This document shows, one piece after another, positions 1-8,065 of a DNA stretch of 64,000 bases. The stretch is from Salinibacterium sp. TMP30. Lineage in GTDB: Bacteria > Actinomycetota > Actinomycetes > Actinomycetales > Microbacteriaceae. The notes under the pieces were generated by a model, which was given only the letters and a program-made list of their open reading frames with translations, was not told the DNA's origin and ran no database searches. Position 1 is the first letter of the stretch; every line of letters starts with the position of its first letter. Made by a program: the position numbers and the translations under genes. The stretch lies in contig NZ_CP151642.1 in NCBI RefSeq assembly GCF_038397785.1, positions 372,001-436,000 of the forward strand. The letters are read 5' to 3'.

Positions 1-861
1 TGCGGTCTTGATCGCCGAAACCTCCTCCTCACCAAAGCCGCCCGAGTGAGCGGCAGGTTTGCCCGAGAACTCGATCGATGGCGCACCGATCACACTGCGT
101 ATTGCGACGAAAGTGGGTCGACCATCTCGCGACCGCGCTTCGGAAAGCACTTTCTCAATCTCGTCAAGGTTGCTCGCGTCATCAATCTCAAGCACCCGCC
201 AGCCATAGGCGGCATAGCGAGCGCGCACATCCTCGCTGAAAGCCGCTTCGCCCGTGGAGTCGATGGTCACGTTGTTGTCATCCCAGATCACGACCAGGTT
301 GTCGAGGCCGAGAGTGCCCGCCAGGCTCGAGGCCTCGCCGCTGACTCCTTCCTGCATGCAGCCATCGCCGGCGATGGCCCAGATGGTGGGGCTGAGCAGG
401 TCACTGTCTGGTGCGAACACTGCGCGCTCGCGGCGTGCCGCCAGCGCCATTCCCACGGCCGACGCGACACCCTGCCCGAGCGGTCCGGTGGTCATTTCAA
501 TGCCGGGGGTGTGACCGAGCTCCGGATGCCCGGGGGTGCGGCTATCGAGGGTGCGACTCTTCGCCAACTCGTCCAGCTGCAGCCCGTATCCCGTCAAAAA
601 CAGCTGCACATACAGCAGCAGACTGGCGTGACCGGCCGAGAGTACGAGTCGGTCACGGCCGAGCCAGTGGGGGTTGTGGGGGTTATGGCGCAGACTTCGT
701 TGGTAGAGCACGTGGGCGAGGGGTGCCAGGGCCATCGCTGTTCCACCGTGCCCGTGGCCCTTGGCTTGCACGACGTGGGCGGGAATGCCGATGGCGGCGC
801 GAACGGAATCTGCTTCCGCAGGCGTGACGTTTCCGAGAAGGGGGAGGCCGTTTTCTGACAT
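1..861 (-). CDS. tkt: Transketolase, N-terminal part (runs off window)
   Basis: The minus-strand frame opens at the ATG at 861-859 and stays open to the window edge, so 287 N-terminal residues are seen and the stop is missing. It contains the thiamine-diphosphate domain of transketolase: the early GHGHGGTAMALAP segment, a GPLGQGVASAVGMALA segment, and GDGCMQEGVSGEASSLAG followed by a DDNNVTID metal/ThDP-binding stretch. Transketolase moves two-carbon units between sugar phosphates in the pentose phosphate pathway. It is divergent from a ROK regulator and PTS operon, so it may be a pathway-dedicated copy; that is inference. Whether the C-terminal half follows in the same chain cannot be seen. 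Confidence 0.93.
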   Translation of the reverse strand, partial: MSENGLPLLGNVTPAEADSVRAAIGIPAHVVQAKGHGHGGTAMALAPLAHVLYQRSLRHNPHNPHWLGRDRLVLSAGHASLLLYVQLFLTGYGLQLDELAKSRTLDSRTPGHPELGHTPGIEMTTGPLGQGVASAVGMALAARRERAVFAPDSDLLSPTIWAIAGDGCMQEGVSGEASSLAGTLGLDNLVVIWDDNNVTIDSTGEAAFSEDVRARYAAYGWRVLEIDDASNLDEIEKVLSEARSRDGRPTFVAIRSVIGAPSIEFSGKPAAHSGGFGEEEVSAIKTA

Positions 862-869
862 ACCTGACA

Positions 870-893
870 CTTTGGTCTACATGTGTACTAAAG
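870..893. promoter_or_regulatory. Imperfect dyad, candidate ROK operator
   Basis: A 24-bp imperfect inverted repeat (9 of 12 positions symmetric) has TTTGGTCTACA as its left arm and TGTGTACTAAA in the right. It lies in the 110-bp gap between the divergent transketolase and ROK genes. Related GTCTAC/GTAGAC half-sites recur near 928-935 and near 2183-2188, just before the PTS genes. Position and symmetry suggest a binding site for the adjacent ROK protein; binding itself is inferred. Confidence 0.4.
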
Positions 894-971
894 TCAACGT
901 GTGCAGAAAGCTCTGTACAGTCACGAAGTAGACTTTCCGTCACGGTCGGTCACGATGCGGAGGACACAGCT

Positions 972-2168
972 ATGGCGCACGTGATCTCAACGGGCTCGGG
1001 CGTTGTTCTCGACCTCATCCGATCCGGTCAAGCGACCACCCGCTCCGACCTCATCATGCGACTTGGCTGGTCGCGCATCACCCTCGCCCGCAGGCTCGAT
1101 GAACTTCTGAACGCCGAAATAATTGTCAGCGCCGGCCAGTCCGATTCTCGAGGCGGCCGTCCACCCGAAGAATTCGTCGTGAACAAAGACGCCGGGTTGT
1201 TGCTTGCGATGGATATCGGCGGCTCCCACTCCCGGCTAGCCATCACCGACCTCGTATCGAACATCCTCCTCGAAGACGAAGCAGACATCGGGCTCAACCA
1301 GGGCCCCGACGACATCTTCGACTGGAGCTGCCAAGTCTTCGACCATCTGCTCGCCAATCTTGGCAAGTCACGGTCGGATGTGCGCGGAATCGGTGTCGGC
1401 GTGCCCGGCCCCGTCGATTCGGCCAGCGGTCGCATCGCGTCACCCCAGCTCAACGCCCAGTGGGCGGATGTCACAGTTAAGGACTACTTTCCCGACGACT
1501 ACCGAGCGGTCTTCGCTGTCGATCGCGACGTGAACATCCTCGCCGTAGGGGAGCATCGCTTGGGGTGGCCAGAATACGACGACGCCATTGTGCTGAAGGT
1601 GGGTATGGGTATCGGCTGCGGACTGGTGTTTGATGGCCGCGTTTATCACGGCACCCGGGGCGGCGCTGGTGACTTGGCGCACTCGCCATCGGGAGGCGCT
1701 GAACTATGCCTGTGTGGCCGCACCGGATGTCTCGATACTGTCGCCAGTGGTCGTGCGATCCAGCGTGAGCTGCACGCGCTCGGGGCAACGGTGCGCACGA
1801 GTGCCGACATTGTGGCGCTCGCCAACAGCGGTCATGAGGGTGTCGCCGAATTGTTGGCAGATGCGGGCAACCACATTGCCGACGCCCTGCTCGATCCGGT
1901 TGCCCTGCTGAATCCCGCTGCTGTCGTGATCGGGGGCAACGTTGCTCAGGCGGGCGCTGTGTTCTTGGATCCGATTCGTGACCGCTTGTTGCGTGAAGCT
2001 ACCGCGTTTTCGCGTCGCGATCTTGTGGTGATTCCAGCGAAATTGGGGCAAGAAGCGGGTGTCATTGGGGCGTCGCTCATTGCACAGGATGCGCTTTTTG
2101 AGCCAGACCGCATCAGCCGGTTGACACGGGAAGACGGTGCTTCGCTCGCGAAGTACGGCGAGAAATAG
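972..2168 (+). CDS. ROK family transcriptional regulator
   Basis: The 398-residue protein has an N-terminal winged helix-turn-helix (about residues 10-65; TTRSDLIMRLGWSRITLARR) and a C-terminal sugar-kinase-like ROK domain. The latter shows an ATP-site-like LLLAMDIGGSHSRLAI segment near residue 76 and the cysteine cluster CLCGRTGCLD near residue 246 typical of the ROK zinc site. Regulators of this kind repress sugar-use genes and are released by a sugar or sugar phosphate. It is divergent from transketolase and 109 nt upstream of the PTS genes, so both are likely targets. The start follows a GGAGG-like site at 960-964. Confidence 0.9.
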   Translation: MAHVISTGSGVVLDLIRSGQATTRSDLIMRLGWSRITLARRLDELLNAEIIVSAGQSDSRGGRPPEEFVVNKDAGLLLAMDIGGSHSRLAITDLVSNILLEDEADIGLNQGPDDIFDWSCQVFDHLLANLGKSRSDVRGIGVGVPGPVDSASGRIASPQLNAQWADVTVKDYFPDDYRAVFAVDRDVNILAVGEHRLGWPEYDDAIVLKVGMGIGCGLVFDGRVYHGTRGGAGDLAHSPSGGAELCLCGRTGCLDTVASGRAIQRELHALGATVRTSADIVALANSGHEGVAELLADAGNHIADALLDPVALLNPAAVVIGGNVAQAGAVFLDPIRDRLLREATAFSRRDLVVIPAKLGQEAGVIGASLIAQDALFEPDRISRLTREDGASLAKYGEK

Positions 2169-2277
2169 ACACTTCGGGCTATTCGTAGACATAAGTCCCG
2201 CTGGGGGACTAGGCTCGCAAGCGTCAGCAACTGTCACCCAGTGGCAGCGTGAACGACAGGCAAGAAAGCGGGATGCA

Positions 2278-2730
2278 ATGAGTGAAACATTGGCCGACGA
2301 ACTCAGTGATGACGCGATCGTCTTGGGCGCTGAAGCAGAGGACTGGCGTTCCGCCGTTCGGATCGCTGGCGACGCACTCACCGCCACCGGGTCAACAACC
2401 GCTGAATACACGGCCGAAATGATTCGTGCCGTGGAAGAGCTTGGGCCATACATCGTTATTGCGCCGTCAATCGCTTTGGCACACTCGCGCCCATCACCCG
2501 CAGTACTCAAGACCGGAATCAGCTGGGTAAGCCTCGCCCACCCTGTCGAATTCGGTCACGCAGCCAACGACCCCGTTCGGCTCGTTGTCGGGCTTGCCGC
2601 GGTCGACCACGACTCACACCTCGCCACCATGTCGAATCTTGCCGGTGTACTCAGCGGCGACATCGACCGCCTCCTCGAGGCGACCAATCCGGAACAACTC
2701 CGGGCACTCATCCGAGAGAACACGCAGTAG
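2278..2730 (+). CDS. PTS EIIA component, ascorbate/mannitol type
   Basis: This 150-residue cytoplasmic phosphocarrier accepts phosphate from HPr and passes it to EIIB. The fold family is PTS EIIA type 2; the active-site histidine is expected in ALAHSRPSP (about residue 68). The ATG at 2278 is chosen because GAAAG lies just upstream; the frame is open further back to 2137, but that would overlap the ROK gene. It is first in a three-gene EIIA-EIIB-EIIC operon in the UlaC-UlaB-UlaA style. The real substrate is unknown: ascorbate-family PTSs also carry other sugars and polyols. Confidence 0.88.
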   Translation: MSETLADELSDDAIVLGAEAEDWRSAVRIAGDALTATGSTTAEYTAEMIRAVEELGPYIVIAPSIALAHSRPSPAVLKTGISWVSLAHPVEFGHAANDPVRLVVGLAAVDHDSHLATMSNLAGVLSGDIDRLLEATNPEQLRALIRENTQ

Positions 2731-2758
2731 CCCACTCTCGAAACCGAAAGGCACACAC

Positions 2759-3034
2759 ATGAAGATCGTTGCGGTCTGTGGAATGGGAATCGGCACTTCC
2801 GTTCTCCTGAAAATGAATGCAGAGAAGGTTCTTCGCACCCTCGGAGTCGACGCGGATGTGGAAGCTGCCGACATCGGAGTTGCTCGCGGTATGGCACGCG
2901 ACGCCCAAATTGTGCTGACCTCAGAAGAACTTGCCCCTGAGATCGGCGACGTTTCCGCCAAGGTCATCGTCATCGACAACTTCTTCGACCTCGAAGAAAT
3001 CACAACCAAGCTCAAGGCAGCACTGCCCGAATAG
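2759..3034 (+). CDS. PTS EIIB component, ascorbate type
   Basis: This 91-residue protein begins MKIVAVCGMGIGTSVLL, the EIIB P-loop with the phospho-accepting cysteine at residue 7. It carries phosphate from the EIIA encoded 28 nt upstream to the sugar bound by the EIIC encoded 43 nt downstream. The length matches stand-alone UlaB/SgaB-type EIIB proteins. The ATG at 2759 follows a GAAAGG site. Confidence 0.9.
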   Translation: MKIVAVCGMGIGTSVLLKMNAEKVLRTLGVDADVEAADIGVARGMARDAQIVLTSEELAPEIGDVSAKVIVIDNFFDLEEITTKLKAALPE

Positions 3035-3077
3035 CTCGTCGCCGCGTCATTAACACACCAAAACAAGGGAGAACACA

Positions 3078-4610
3078 ATGGAGTGGCTTGTTGTAGTCCT
3101 GAATTTCGTCGGACAACAGATCCTCAACGTACCGGCGTACCTCGTCGGAATCATCACCGCAATCGGTCTGATCGCGCTCAAGCGACCAGCCGGTGCAGTT
3201 ATCGGCGGTGGCCTCAAAGCAGCGCTCGGCTTCCTCATCTTGGGTGCCGGTGCTGGTGTCGTGGTCGGCTCGCTGACCCCGCTCGGCAATCTGATCCTTC
3301 TCGTCACTGGGGCACAGGGTGTTATCCCTACCAACGAGGTCATTACGGCCCTCGCTTCGGTTGAGTACGGCGCCACCAGCGCTTACGTTCTCACCCTCGG
3401 CTTCATCGTGATGCTCGCACTTGCTCGGTTCACGCCGCTCAAGTACGTCTTCCTCACCGGCCACCACATGGTGTTCATGGCGCTACTGCTCAGCGTTGTG
3501 CTCTCGGTCGGCTTTGGCCCTGACCTCAACTGGCTCGTCGTGCTGATCGGTGCACTGCTGCTGGGCGTAATCATGGTCGTCATGCCCGCGTTCGCTCATC
3601 CGTGGACCAAGAAGATCACCGGCGACGACACGATTGCTATCGGTCACTTCGGAACCCTCGGCTACATCGCCGCCGGTGCCGCGGGCCAGGCTACCGGTCA
3701 GAAGAGCCACTCAACCGAGAAGATCAACTTCCCGCAGGGCCTCAAGTTCTTGCGTGACTCGATGGTTGCCACCGCAATCTCGATGGTGCTGATTTACATG
3801 GTCTTCGCCGTGTGGGGACTCATCGCACTACCGCAGCAACAAGCACTCGACGTCTTCGGATCAGCGGATGCCGGTGCCTACATCATGGCCGCGTTCGCCC
3901 AGGCACTTCAGTTCGGTGTTGGTGTCGCGATCATCCTCTACGGTGTGCGCACCATTCTCGGCGAGCTTGTTCCTGCCTTCCAGGGAATTGCCGAAAAGGT
4001 AGTACCGGGTGCGAAACCAGCCCTCGACATCCCGCTGGTGTTCCCCTTTGCCGCTAACGCTGTGCTGATCGGATTCCTCGCATCGTTCCTCGGTGGACTC
4101 GTCTCGCTGGCACTGCTGGCAACCTGGCTCGGGCCCGTATTTGGTCTCGCGCTGATCCTGCCCGGCATGGTTCCTCACTTCTTCACGGGTGGTGGTGCCG
4201 GCGTTTACGGCAACGCGACCGGTGGACGAATCGGTGCCATGGTTGGTGGTTTCGTCAACGGCGTGCTCATCACGATCCTTCCCGCCATCCTGCTGCTCGT
4301 GCTCGGTGAGCTCGGATTCGCCAACAGCACCTTCGGTGATGCCGACTTCGGTTGGTTCGGAACACTCATCGGCGTAAGCCTGCTGAGCGGCGTTCCCGCG
4401 ATCGGAGTGCTCCTGACCGTGGTGATCGCAATCCTGCTCGTGGTTGTCGCCTCCATCTTCCAGATCCGTGTGGTCAACACGGGCTGGACGCCGGGCGCGA
4501 AGCGTGATGCATGGCTCGCTAGCGAAGCTGAGAAGGCTGAAGCTGAGAAGGCAGCCGAAAAGGCGGCAGCGAAAGAGGCTGCTGCGCCGACTGCAGGAAC
4601 TAAGGCTTAA
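3078..4610 (+). CDS. PTS EIIC component, ascorbate (UlaA/SgaT) type permease
   Basis: This 510-residue membrane permease has about ten or more hydrophobic segments and the UlaA-family stretches FLTGHHMVFMA (near residue 118) and GMVPHFFTGGGAGVYGNATGG (near residue 361). It imports a sugar while EIIB phosphorylates it. The tail from about residue 480 is an alanine/glutamate/lysine-rich run (EAEKAEAEKAAEKAAAK), probably cytoplasmic and disordered. AGGGAG sits 7 nt before the ATG. It is last in the operon and followed by a strong terminator. Confidence 0.92.
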   Translation: MEWLVVVLNFVGQQILNVPAYLVGIITAIGLIALKRPAGAVIGGGLKAALGFLILGAGAGVVVGSLTPLGNLILLVTGAQGVIPTNEVITALASVEYGATSAYVLTLGFIVMLALARFTPLKYVFLTGHHMVFMALLLSVVLSVGFGPDLNWLVVLIGALLLGVIMVVMPAFAHPWTKKITGDDTIAIGHFGTLGYIAAGAAGQATGQKSHSTEKINFPQGLKFLRDSMVATAISMVLIYMVFAVWGLIALPQQQALDVFGSADAGAYIMAAFAQALQFGVGVAIILYGVRTILGELVPAFQGIAEKVVPGAKPALDIPLVFPFAANAVLIGFLASFLGGLVSLALLATWLGPVFGLALILPGMVPHFFTGGGAGVYGNATGGRIGAMVGGFVNGVLITILPAILLLVLGELGFANSTFGDADFGWFGTLIGVSLLSGVPAIGVLLTVVIAILLVVVASIFQIRVVNTGWTPGAKRDAWLASEAEKAEAEKAAEKAAAKEAAAPTAGTKA

Positions 4611-4643
4611 CCCCTAAGACCGAGTCATTCGGGTGACTTGGTC

Positions 4644-4679
4644 GGGCGCCATTCCTTCGGGGGTGGCGCCCTTTTCTTT
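4644..4679 (+). terminator. Rho-independent terminator of the PTS operon
   Basis: Perfect 8-bp stem GGGCGCCA (4644-4651) pairs with TGGCGCCC (4664-4671) across a 12-nt loop, followed by TTTTCTTT. It lies 33 nt after the EIIC stop and before a convergent gene. Confidence 0.85.
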
Positions 4680-4720
4680 GCGGATTGGATGCCCGCACAA
4701 AGGTTCCGCACCGACTGAGG

Positions 4721-5356
4721 TCAGTCGGTGCCGTGCAGTGCCCTAACCGACTGGGAAGCAAGGATGCCGGGCCGCAGGTCGGGCGCATCAAGCACTGTCA
4801 CCGGTTGCCTGCCGAAGCGCACTTGGCCGGCCCAGGTGTCGCCGGCGATATCGGAATCCGCGTCTTCGGGCCACCCATCGGAGACCCTCAGAGACCACTC
4901 GTCGATGGGCATGGAGAGCACCAGCGTGGCGGCGAGTTCCTTGGTGGTGTTCGGGCGAACCTCGTTGAGTCGACCGGGAATCAGCTTGTCTGTCAGAGCG
5001 TCAAGCGCATCAGTCTTCTCTGTTCCGGCCAAGACCTGAAAGGATCCGAAAAGCACAGCACTTCGGTAGAGCAGTGACGACTCGAATGCTGACCGTGCCA
5101 CCACTATTCCGTCGACAGCGGTGACCGAGACAGCGGCCGGAGCCCCAGAAACCAAGCGCATCCACCGCGAGCCTGTTGAGCCATGAACGATGAGGGCATC
5201 TCCGAATCGAGCGACCGCCGTCGGCAGCACCCCGGGGGCGCCCTGTTCATCCACGTAGGCGATGTGCCCGACGATCGTCGAGTCGAGGAGTGCATCAAGC
5301 ACTTCACGACTGTGCGACATCAACTCAGGAATCCGGGTAGCGCTCGTTTTGCTCAC
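4721..5356 (-). CDS. Pyridoxamine 5'-phosphate oxidase family (flavin-nucleotide-binding) protein
   Basis: The 211-residue protein resembles the split-barrel flavin-binding proteins of the Pyridox_ox_2 group: LDALLDSTIVGHIAYVDEQG near the N terminus, then PTAVARFGDALIVHGSTGSR and a SLLYRSAVLFGSFQVL strand pair. Such proteins bind FMN and reduce small molecules; the true substrate cannot be told, and it is not the biosynthetic PdxH by sequence. It is transcribed toward the PTS terminator and stands alone. Confidence 0.75.
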   Translation of the reverse strand: MSKTSATRIPELMSHSREVLDALLDSTIVGHIAYVDEQGAPGVLPTAVARFGDALIVHGSTGSRWMRLVSGAPAAVSVTAVDGIVVARSAFESSLLYRSAVLFGSFQVLAGTEKTDALDALTDKLIPGRLNEVRPNTTKELAATLVLSMPIDEWSLRVSDGWPEDADSDIAGDTWAGQVRFGRQPVTVLDAPDLRPGILASQSVRALHGTD

Positions 5357-5406
5357 CCGCTCAGTGTGGCATGCTGGCGGGCCCAGTTGTGCGGTGCGAC
5401 CGACCC

Positions 5407-6195
5407 TTAAATGAAGTCCGGGCTCGGGGTCGAAGCGAAGCGCACCGAGACATCCGGATGACGGTCGTAGCGGTAACCGATTCCCCGAACGGTGCGCACA
5501 ACATCTTCATACGCGCCGAGCTTGGAACGCAGGCGACGAATGTGCACGTCGATGGTGCGTTCGTTGGGTGCTTCGTCGTCTTCGGACGACCACAGTGTTG
5601 AGATGAGTTGTGCGCGCGCGATGGTCTGCGATTCGCGAAGGATGAGGAACTGCAGCAGCTCGAACTCTTTGTAAGTGAGCGCGGCGGGTTCATCGTCGAT
5701 AAGCACGCGTTTGCGCGAAAGGTCGACAATCACGCCGCTTGCGGTCTTCACTTCTGGCTCTTCCACTTGGCGGTGCTTGGCGAGAGCCGAGGGGTCTTGC
5801 AGGGCGAGGCGCACAACGTCGACGTCGCGTCCGCCAGCACCGATGGGGGCGAGGGCGACTGCCGCGTGGGTTTCTGCTGCGGGAACCAGTTGCTGTGCGA
5901 GTTGCTTGAGCTGTTCGACGATCGTGCTCAGATCAGTGCCCGCTGAAGCGGCCTTGAGCTCGTCGATTCCGACGTAGAGCACGAAGCCGCGAGCTTCGGT
6001 GCCCTGAGGCACGGCACGAAGGCGAGGCGCGTCAGTTGCGGGAGCTGAGGGTGCTGGCGCTGCTGCCGGGCGCGCGTCGCGGGCAGGCTGCACAGCCAGC
6101 GACAGTTCGCGGACGGGTGCAGGAACCGGAGCGTGAGCCGGGGCCGCAGGGGCAAAAGTGGTGCGAGGGGTACGTTCGATGGTTGCGAGAGACAT
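5407..6195 (-). CDS. Winged-helix (OmpR/PhoB-type) regulator without receiver domain
   Basis: The 262-residue protein ends in an OmpR/PhoB-type DNA-binding domain (about residues 150-245): LTYKEFELLQFLILRE, then NERTIDVHIRRLRSKLGAYE, the recognition helix region, and VRTVRGIGYRYD, the wing. The first ~60 residues are proline/alanine-rich and low in complexity. Residues ~70-140 form an unfamiliar alpha/beta-like region (FVLYVGIDELKAASAGTDLS) in place of a phospho-receiver domain, and no phospho-aspartate motif is seen. It therefore does not look like a standard two-component partner, and no kinase gene is near. A Cys-rich mini-ORF lies in its leader. Confidence 0.8.
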   Translation of the reverse strand: MSLATIERTPRTTFAPAAPAHAPVPAPVRELSLAVQPARDARPAAAPAPSAPATDAPRLRAVPQGTEARGFVLYVGIDELKAASAGTDLSTIVEQLKQLAQQLVPAAETHAAVALAPIGAGGRDVDVVRLALQDPSALAKHRQVEEPEVKTASGVIVDLSRKRVLIDDEPAALTYKEFELLQFLILRESQTIARAQLISTLWSSEDDEAPNERTIDVHIRRLRSKLGAYEDVVRTVRGIGYRYDRHPDVSVRFASTPSPDFI

Positions 6196-6525
6196 GGGTC
6201 CAGAAATCCTTGGATAAGGGGTGAAGGGCCTCTGATGATGAGGGTGTGATCCTTCGGAAAAAAATAGTGTGACGAGCTAGATAGACGCCGTTATGAGGAC
6301 GAAAATCTGGGGGCATCCCATCTGGTGAGAATGCCCGGCGCAGGTTGGCCGACTAGGCACACATTCGACAACACAAAACGTCGCCCACCAGCGCTGTGCC
6401 CACAGGCATCGAGCTGGCGTTCCTGGAAGCCACGGGGGCGGTCAGGTCGCGAGTTTGTACAGTCATGAATGCAACTATGTTTCATTCGGCGCGCGTCTGT
6501 CAAGTTACGCGCGGCACATTGGTGG
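6196..6525. other. 330-nt leader/intergenic region between upp and the wHTH gene
   Basis: On the minus strand this is the upstream region of the winged-helix regulator and follows the upp stop. It contains a short ORF (6353-6409, listed separately) and a T-rich tract (rc of 6258-6264) about 60 nt before the regulator start. No convincing rho-independent hairpin was found for upp. Confidence 0.5.
6353..6409 (-). CDS. Putative Cys-rich leader peptide (18 aa)
   Basis: ATG to TAG on the minus strand encodes MPVGTALVGDVLCCRMCA, with three cysteines in the last six residues. AGGAA lies about 10 nt upstream of the ATG. It ends 157 nt before the winged-helix regulator gene. Short upstream ORFs with clustered cysteines are known attenuators that sense cysteine supply in mycobacteria, which is why it is listed. 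Such a short ORF can also arise by chance, so both its existence and its role are uncertain. Confidence 0.3.
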   Translation of the reverse strand: MPVGTALVGDVLCCRMCA

Positions 6526-7158
6526 CTAGACGAGTCCGTAAAGTCGGTCGCCAGCGTCGCCAAGTCCGGGCACGATGTAGCCGTTCTCGTTGAGGCGCTC
6601 ATCGAGGGCACCAAGAACGATGGTGACATCGCGACCCTCCATGGCCTTTTCGACGGCGGCGAGACCTTCGGGGGCTCCGAGGATGCAGACTGCCGTGACA
6701 TCCGTTGCCCCACGGTCGAGCAGGTACTGAATGGCGGCGATCAGTGAGCCACCAGTGGCGAGCATGGGGTCGAGCACGAAGCACTGGCGGTTCGAGAGAT
6801 CATCGGGGAGACGTTCGGCGTAGGTGTCAGGTTTCAGCGTCTCTTCGTTACGCACCATGCCCAAGAATCCGACCTCGGCGGTGGGGACAAGTTTCACCAT
6901 TCCTTCAAGCATTCCGAGTCCGGCGCGCAGAATCGGCACGACAAGAGGCTTGGGCGAACTGATCGCAACACCCGTGGTTTTCGTGACCGGGGTCTCAATG
7001 TCCACCGCCTCAACGCGCACCGAACGTGTGGCCTCGTAGGCTAAAAGGGTCACAAGTTCCTCCGTCAGCGCCCGAAATGTGGGGGCTGCGGTGTTCTTGT
7101 CGCGCAACACTGTGAGCTTGTGCGTGATGAGCGGGTGGTCGGCAACGTGAACTCGCAT
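6526..7158 (-). CDS. upp: Uracil phosphoribosyltransferase
   Basis: The 210-residue enzyme makes UMP from uracil and PRPP in pyrimidine salvage. The PRPP-binding loop is [17 protein letters not shown] (about residues 126-142). The N terminus ([20 protein letters not shown]) and the uracil-site tail ([17 protein letters not shown]) are both family hallmarks, and length matches the family. It is divergent from tadA with a 43-nt gap, an arrangement common in related genomes. Confidence 0.97.
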   Translation of the reverse strand: MRVHVADHPLITHKLTVLRDKNTAAPTFRALTEELVTLLAYEATRSVRVEAVDIETPVTKTTGVAISSPKPLVVPILRAGLGMLEGMVKLVPTAEVGFLGMVRNEETLKPDTYAERLPDDLSNRQCFVLDPMLATGGSLIAAIQYLLDRGATDVTAVCILGAPEGLAAVEKAMEGRDVTIVLGALDERLNENGYIVPGLGDAGDRLYGLV

Positions 7159-7201
7159 AGGCTAAATCTACTTGAGGTCGACACCAACAGGAGAACCGAT
7201 C

Positions 7202-7654
7202 GTGGCAAAGTTCGATCAGTGGATGACGCGGGCCATCGCCGAGGCGAAGCTCACGCACGATTCTGCTGACGTTCCGGTCGCCGCTCTCGTCTTTGACGAG
7301 AATGACCTTCTCGTCGCCGTTGGACGCAATGAGCGGGAGCTGACCGGCGATCCCACGGCGCACGCCGAGGTTGTGGCAATCCGGGCTGCTGCGGCCGCGA
7401 CGGGTTCATGGCGGCTCGAGAATATGACTCTCGTGGTCACACTCGAGCCGTGCACGATGTGTGCTGGCGCGATTCTGCAGGCGCGCATCCCGCGTGTGGT
7501 GTTTGGTGCGTGGGATGAGAAAGCGGGGGCGGCGGGCAGCGTGAACGATCTGCTTCGCGACCGACGGTTACCTCACAGGGTTGAGGTGGTTGCCGGCATC
7601 CGGGAGGCAGAGTGTGCTGCGCTGCTCACTGACTTCTTTGAGGCCCGCCGCTAG
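7202..7654 (+). CDS. tadA: tRNA-specific adenosine deaminase
   Basis: The 150-residue zinc enzyme converts adenosine 34 to inosine in tRNA-Arg(ACG). It shows the deaminase motifs HAEVVAIRAA (zinc His and catalytic Glu, near residue 57) and PCTMCAGAI (two zinc Cys, near residue 87). The GTG at 7202 is preferred because AGGAG lies 8 nt upstream; the longer frame from 7172 would place that site inside the gene. Divergent from upp. Confidence 0.92.
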   Translation: MAKFDQWMTRAIAEAKLTHDSADVPVAALVFDENDLLVAVGRNERELTGDPTAHAEVVAIRAAAAATGSWRLENMTLVVTLEPCTMCAGAILQARIPRVVFGAWDEKAGAAGSVNDLLRDRRLPHRVEVVAGIREAECAALLTDFFEARR

Positions 7655-7664
7655 CACGCTTCGC

Positions 7665-8051
7665 TTAGTGCCAGAGCACCGCAACGAACACGTTCACCAG
7701 TGCGGCAAATCCGGCGAGGTGCAAGAAGGGCAGCGCAGCTTTCTTCTCGCTTGTTCCGGCCGCTAGTGCCTTGCCCTGGCGTGCGCGAGCAACGAGCACG
7801 GAAACCAGCACGATAACGGCAAAGATGGTCTTCACGGCGATCTTGGCGTTATTGACGTCTTCGTCAGCCACCTGCAGCAGACCTACGAGGGCAAGTCCGG
7901 TCACCAGCTGGGTGATCGCACCGATCAGCATGGTGCCAAACTCGAACCCTTGCTTGCGGCGCAGTTGGAGGGCGAATGATCCGATGATCAGCGACAGCCC
8001 AATAATATGGATAACGACTAGGGCGAGAATAATTGGTTCAACATTCATCAT
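7665..8051 (-). CDS. Small integral membrane protein, unknown function
   Basis: The 128-residue protein has four predicted membrane helices (roughly residues 6-26, 42-63, 70-88, 105-127) and a short basic loop with KKAALP. No enzymatic motif is recognised. The start has two adjacent methionines (8051 and 8048) with GAAAG upstream. It lies 14 nt downstream of the cation efflux gene in the same direction, so the two may be cotranscribed. Confidence 0.7.
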   Translation of the reverse strand: MMNVEPIILALVVIHIIGLSLIIGSFALQLRRKQGFEFGTMLIGAITQLVTGLALVGLLQVADEDVNNAKIAVKTIFAVIVLVSVLVARARQGKALAAGTSEKKAALPFLHLAGFAALVNVFVAVLWH

Positions 8052-8065
8052 TGTGGGTGCTTTCT

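Noticed and set aside
46-858. 270-codon plus-strand open frame at the window start
   Set aside because: It is antisense to transketolase, whose ThDP-binding motifs are plain.
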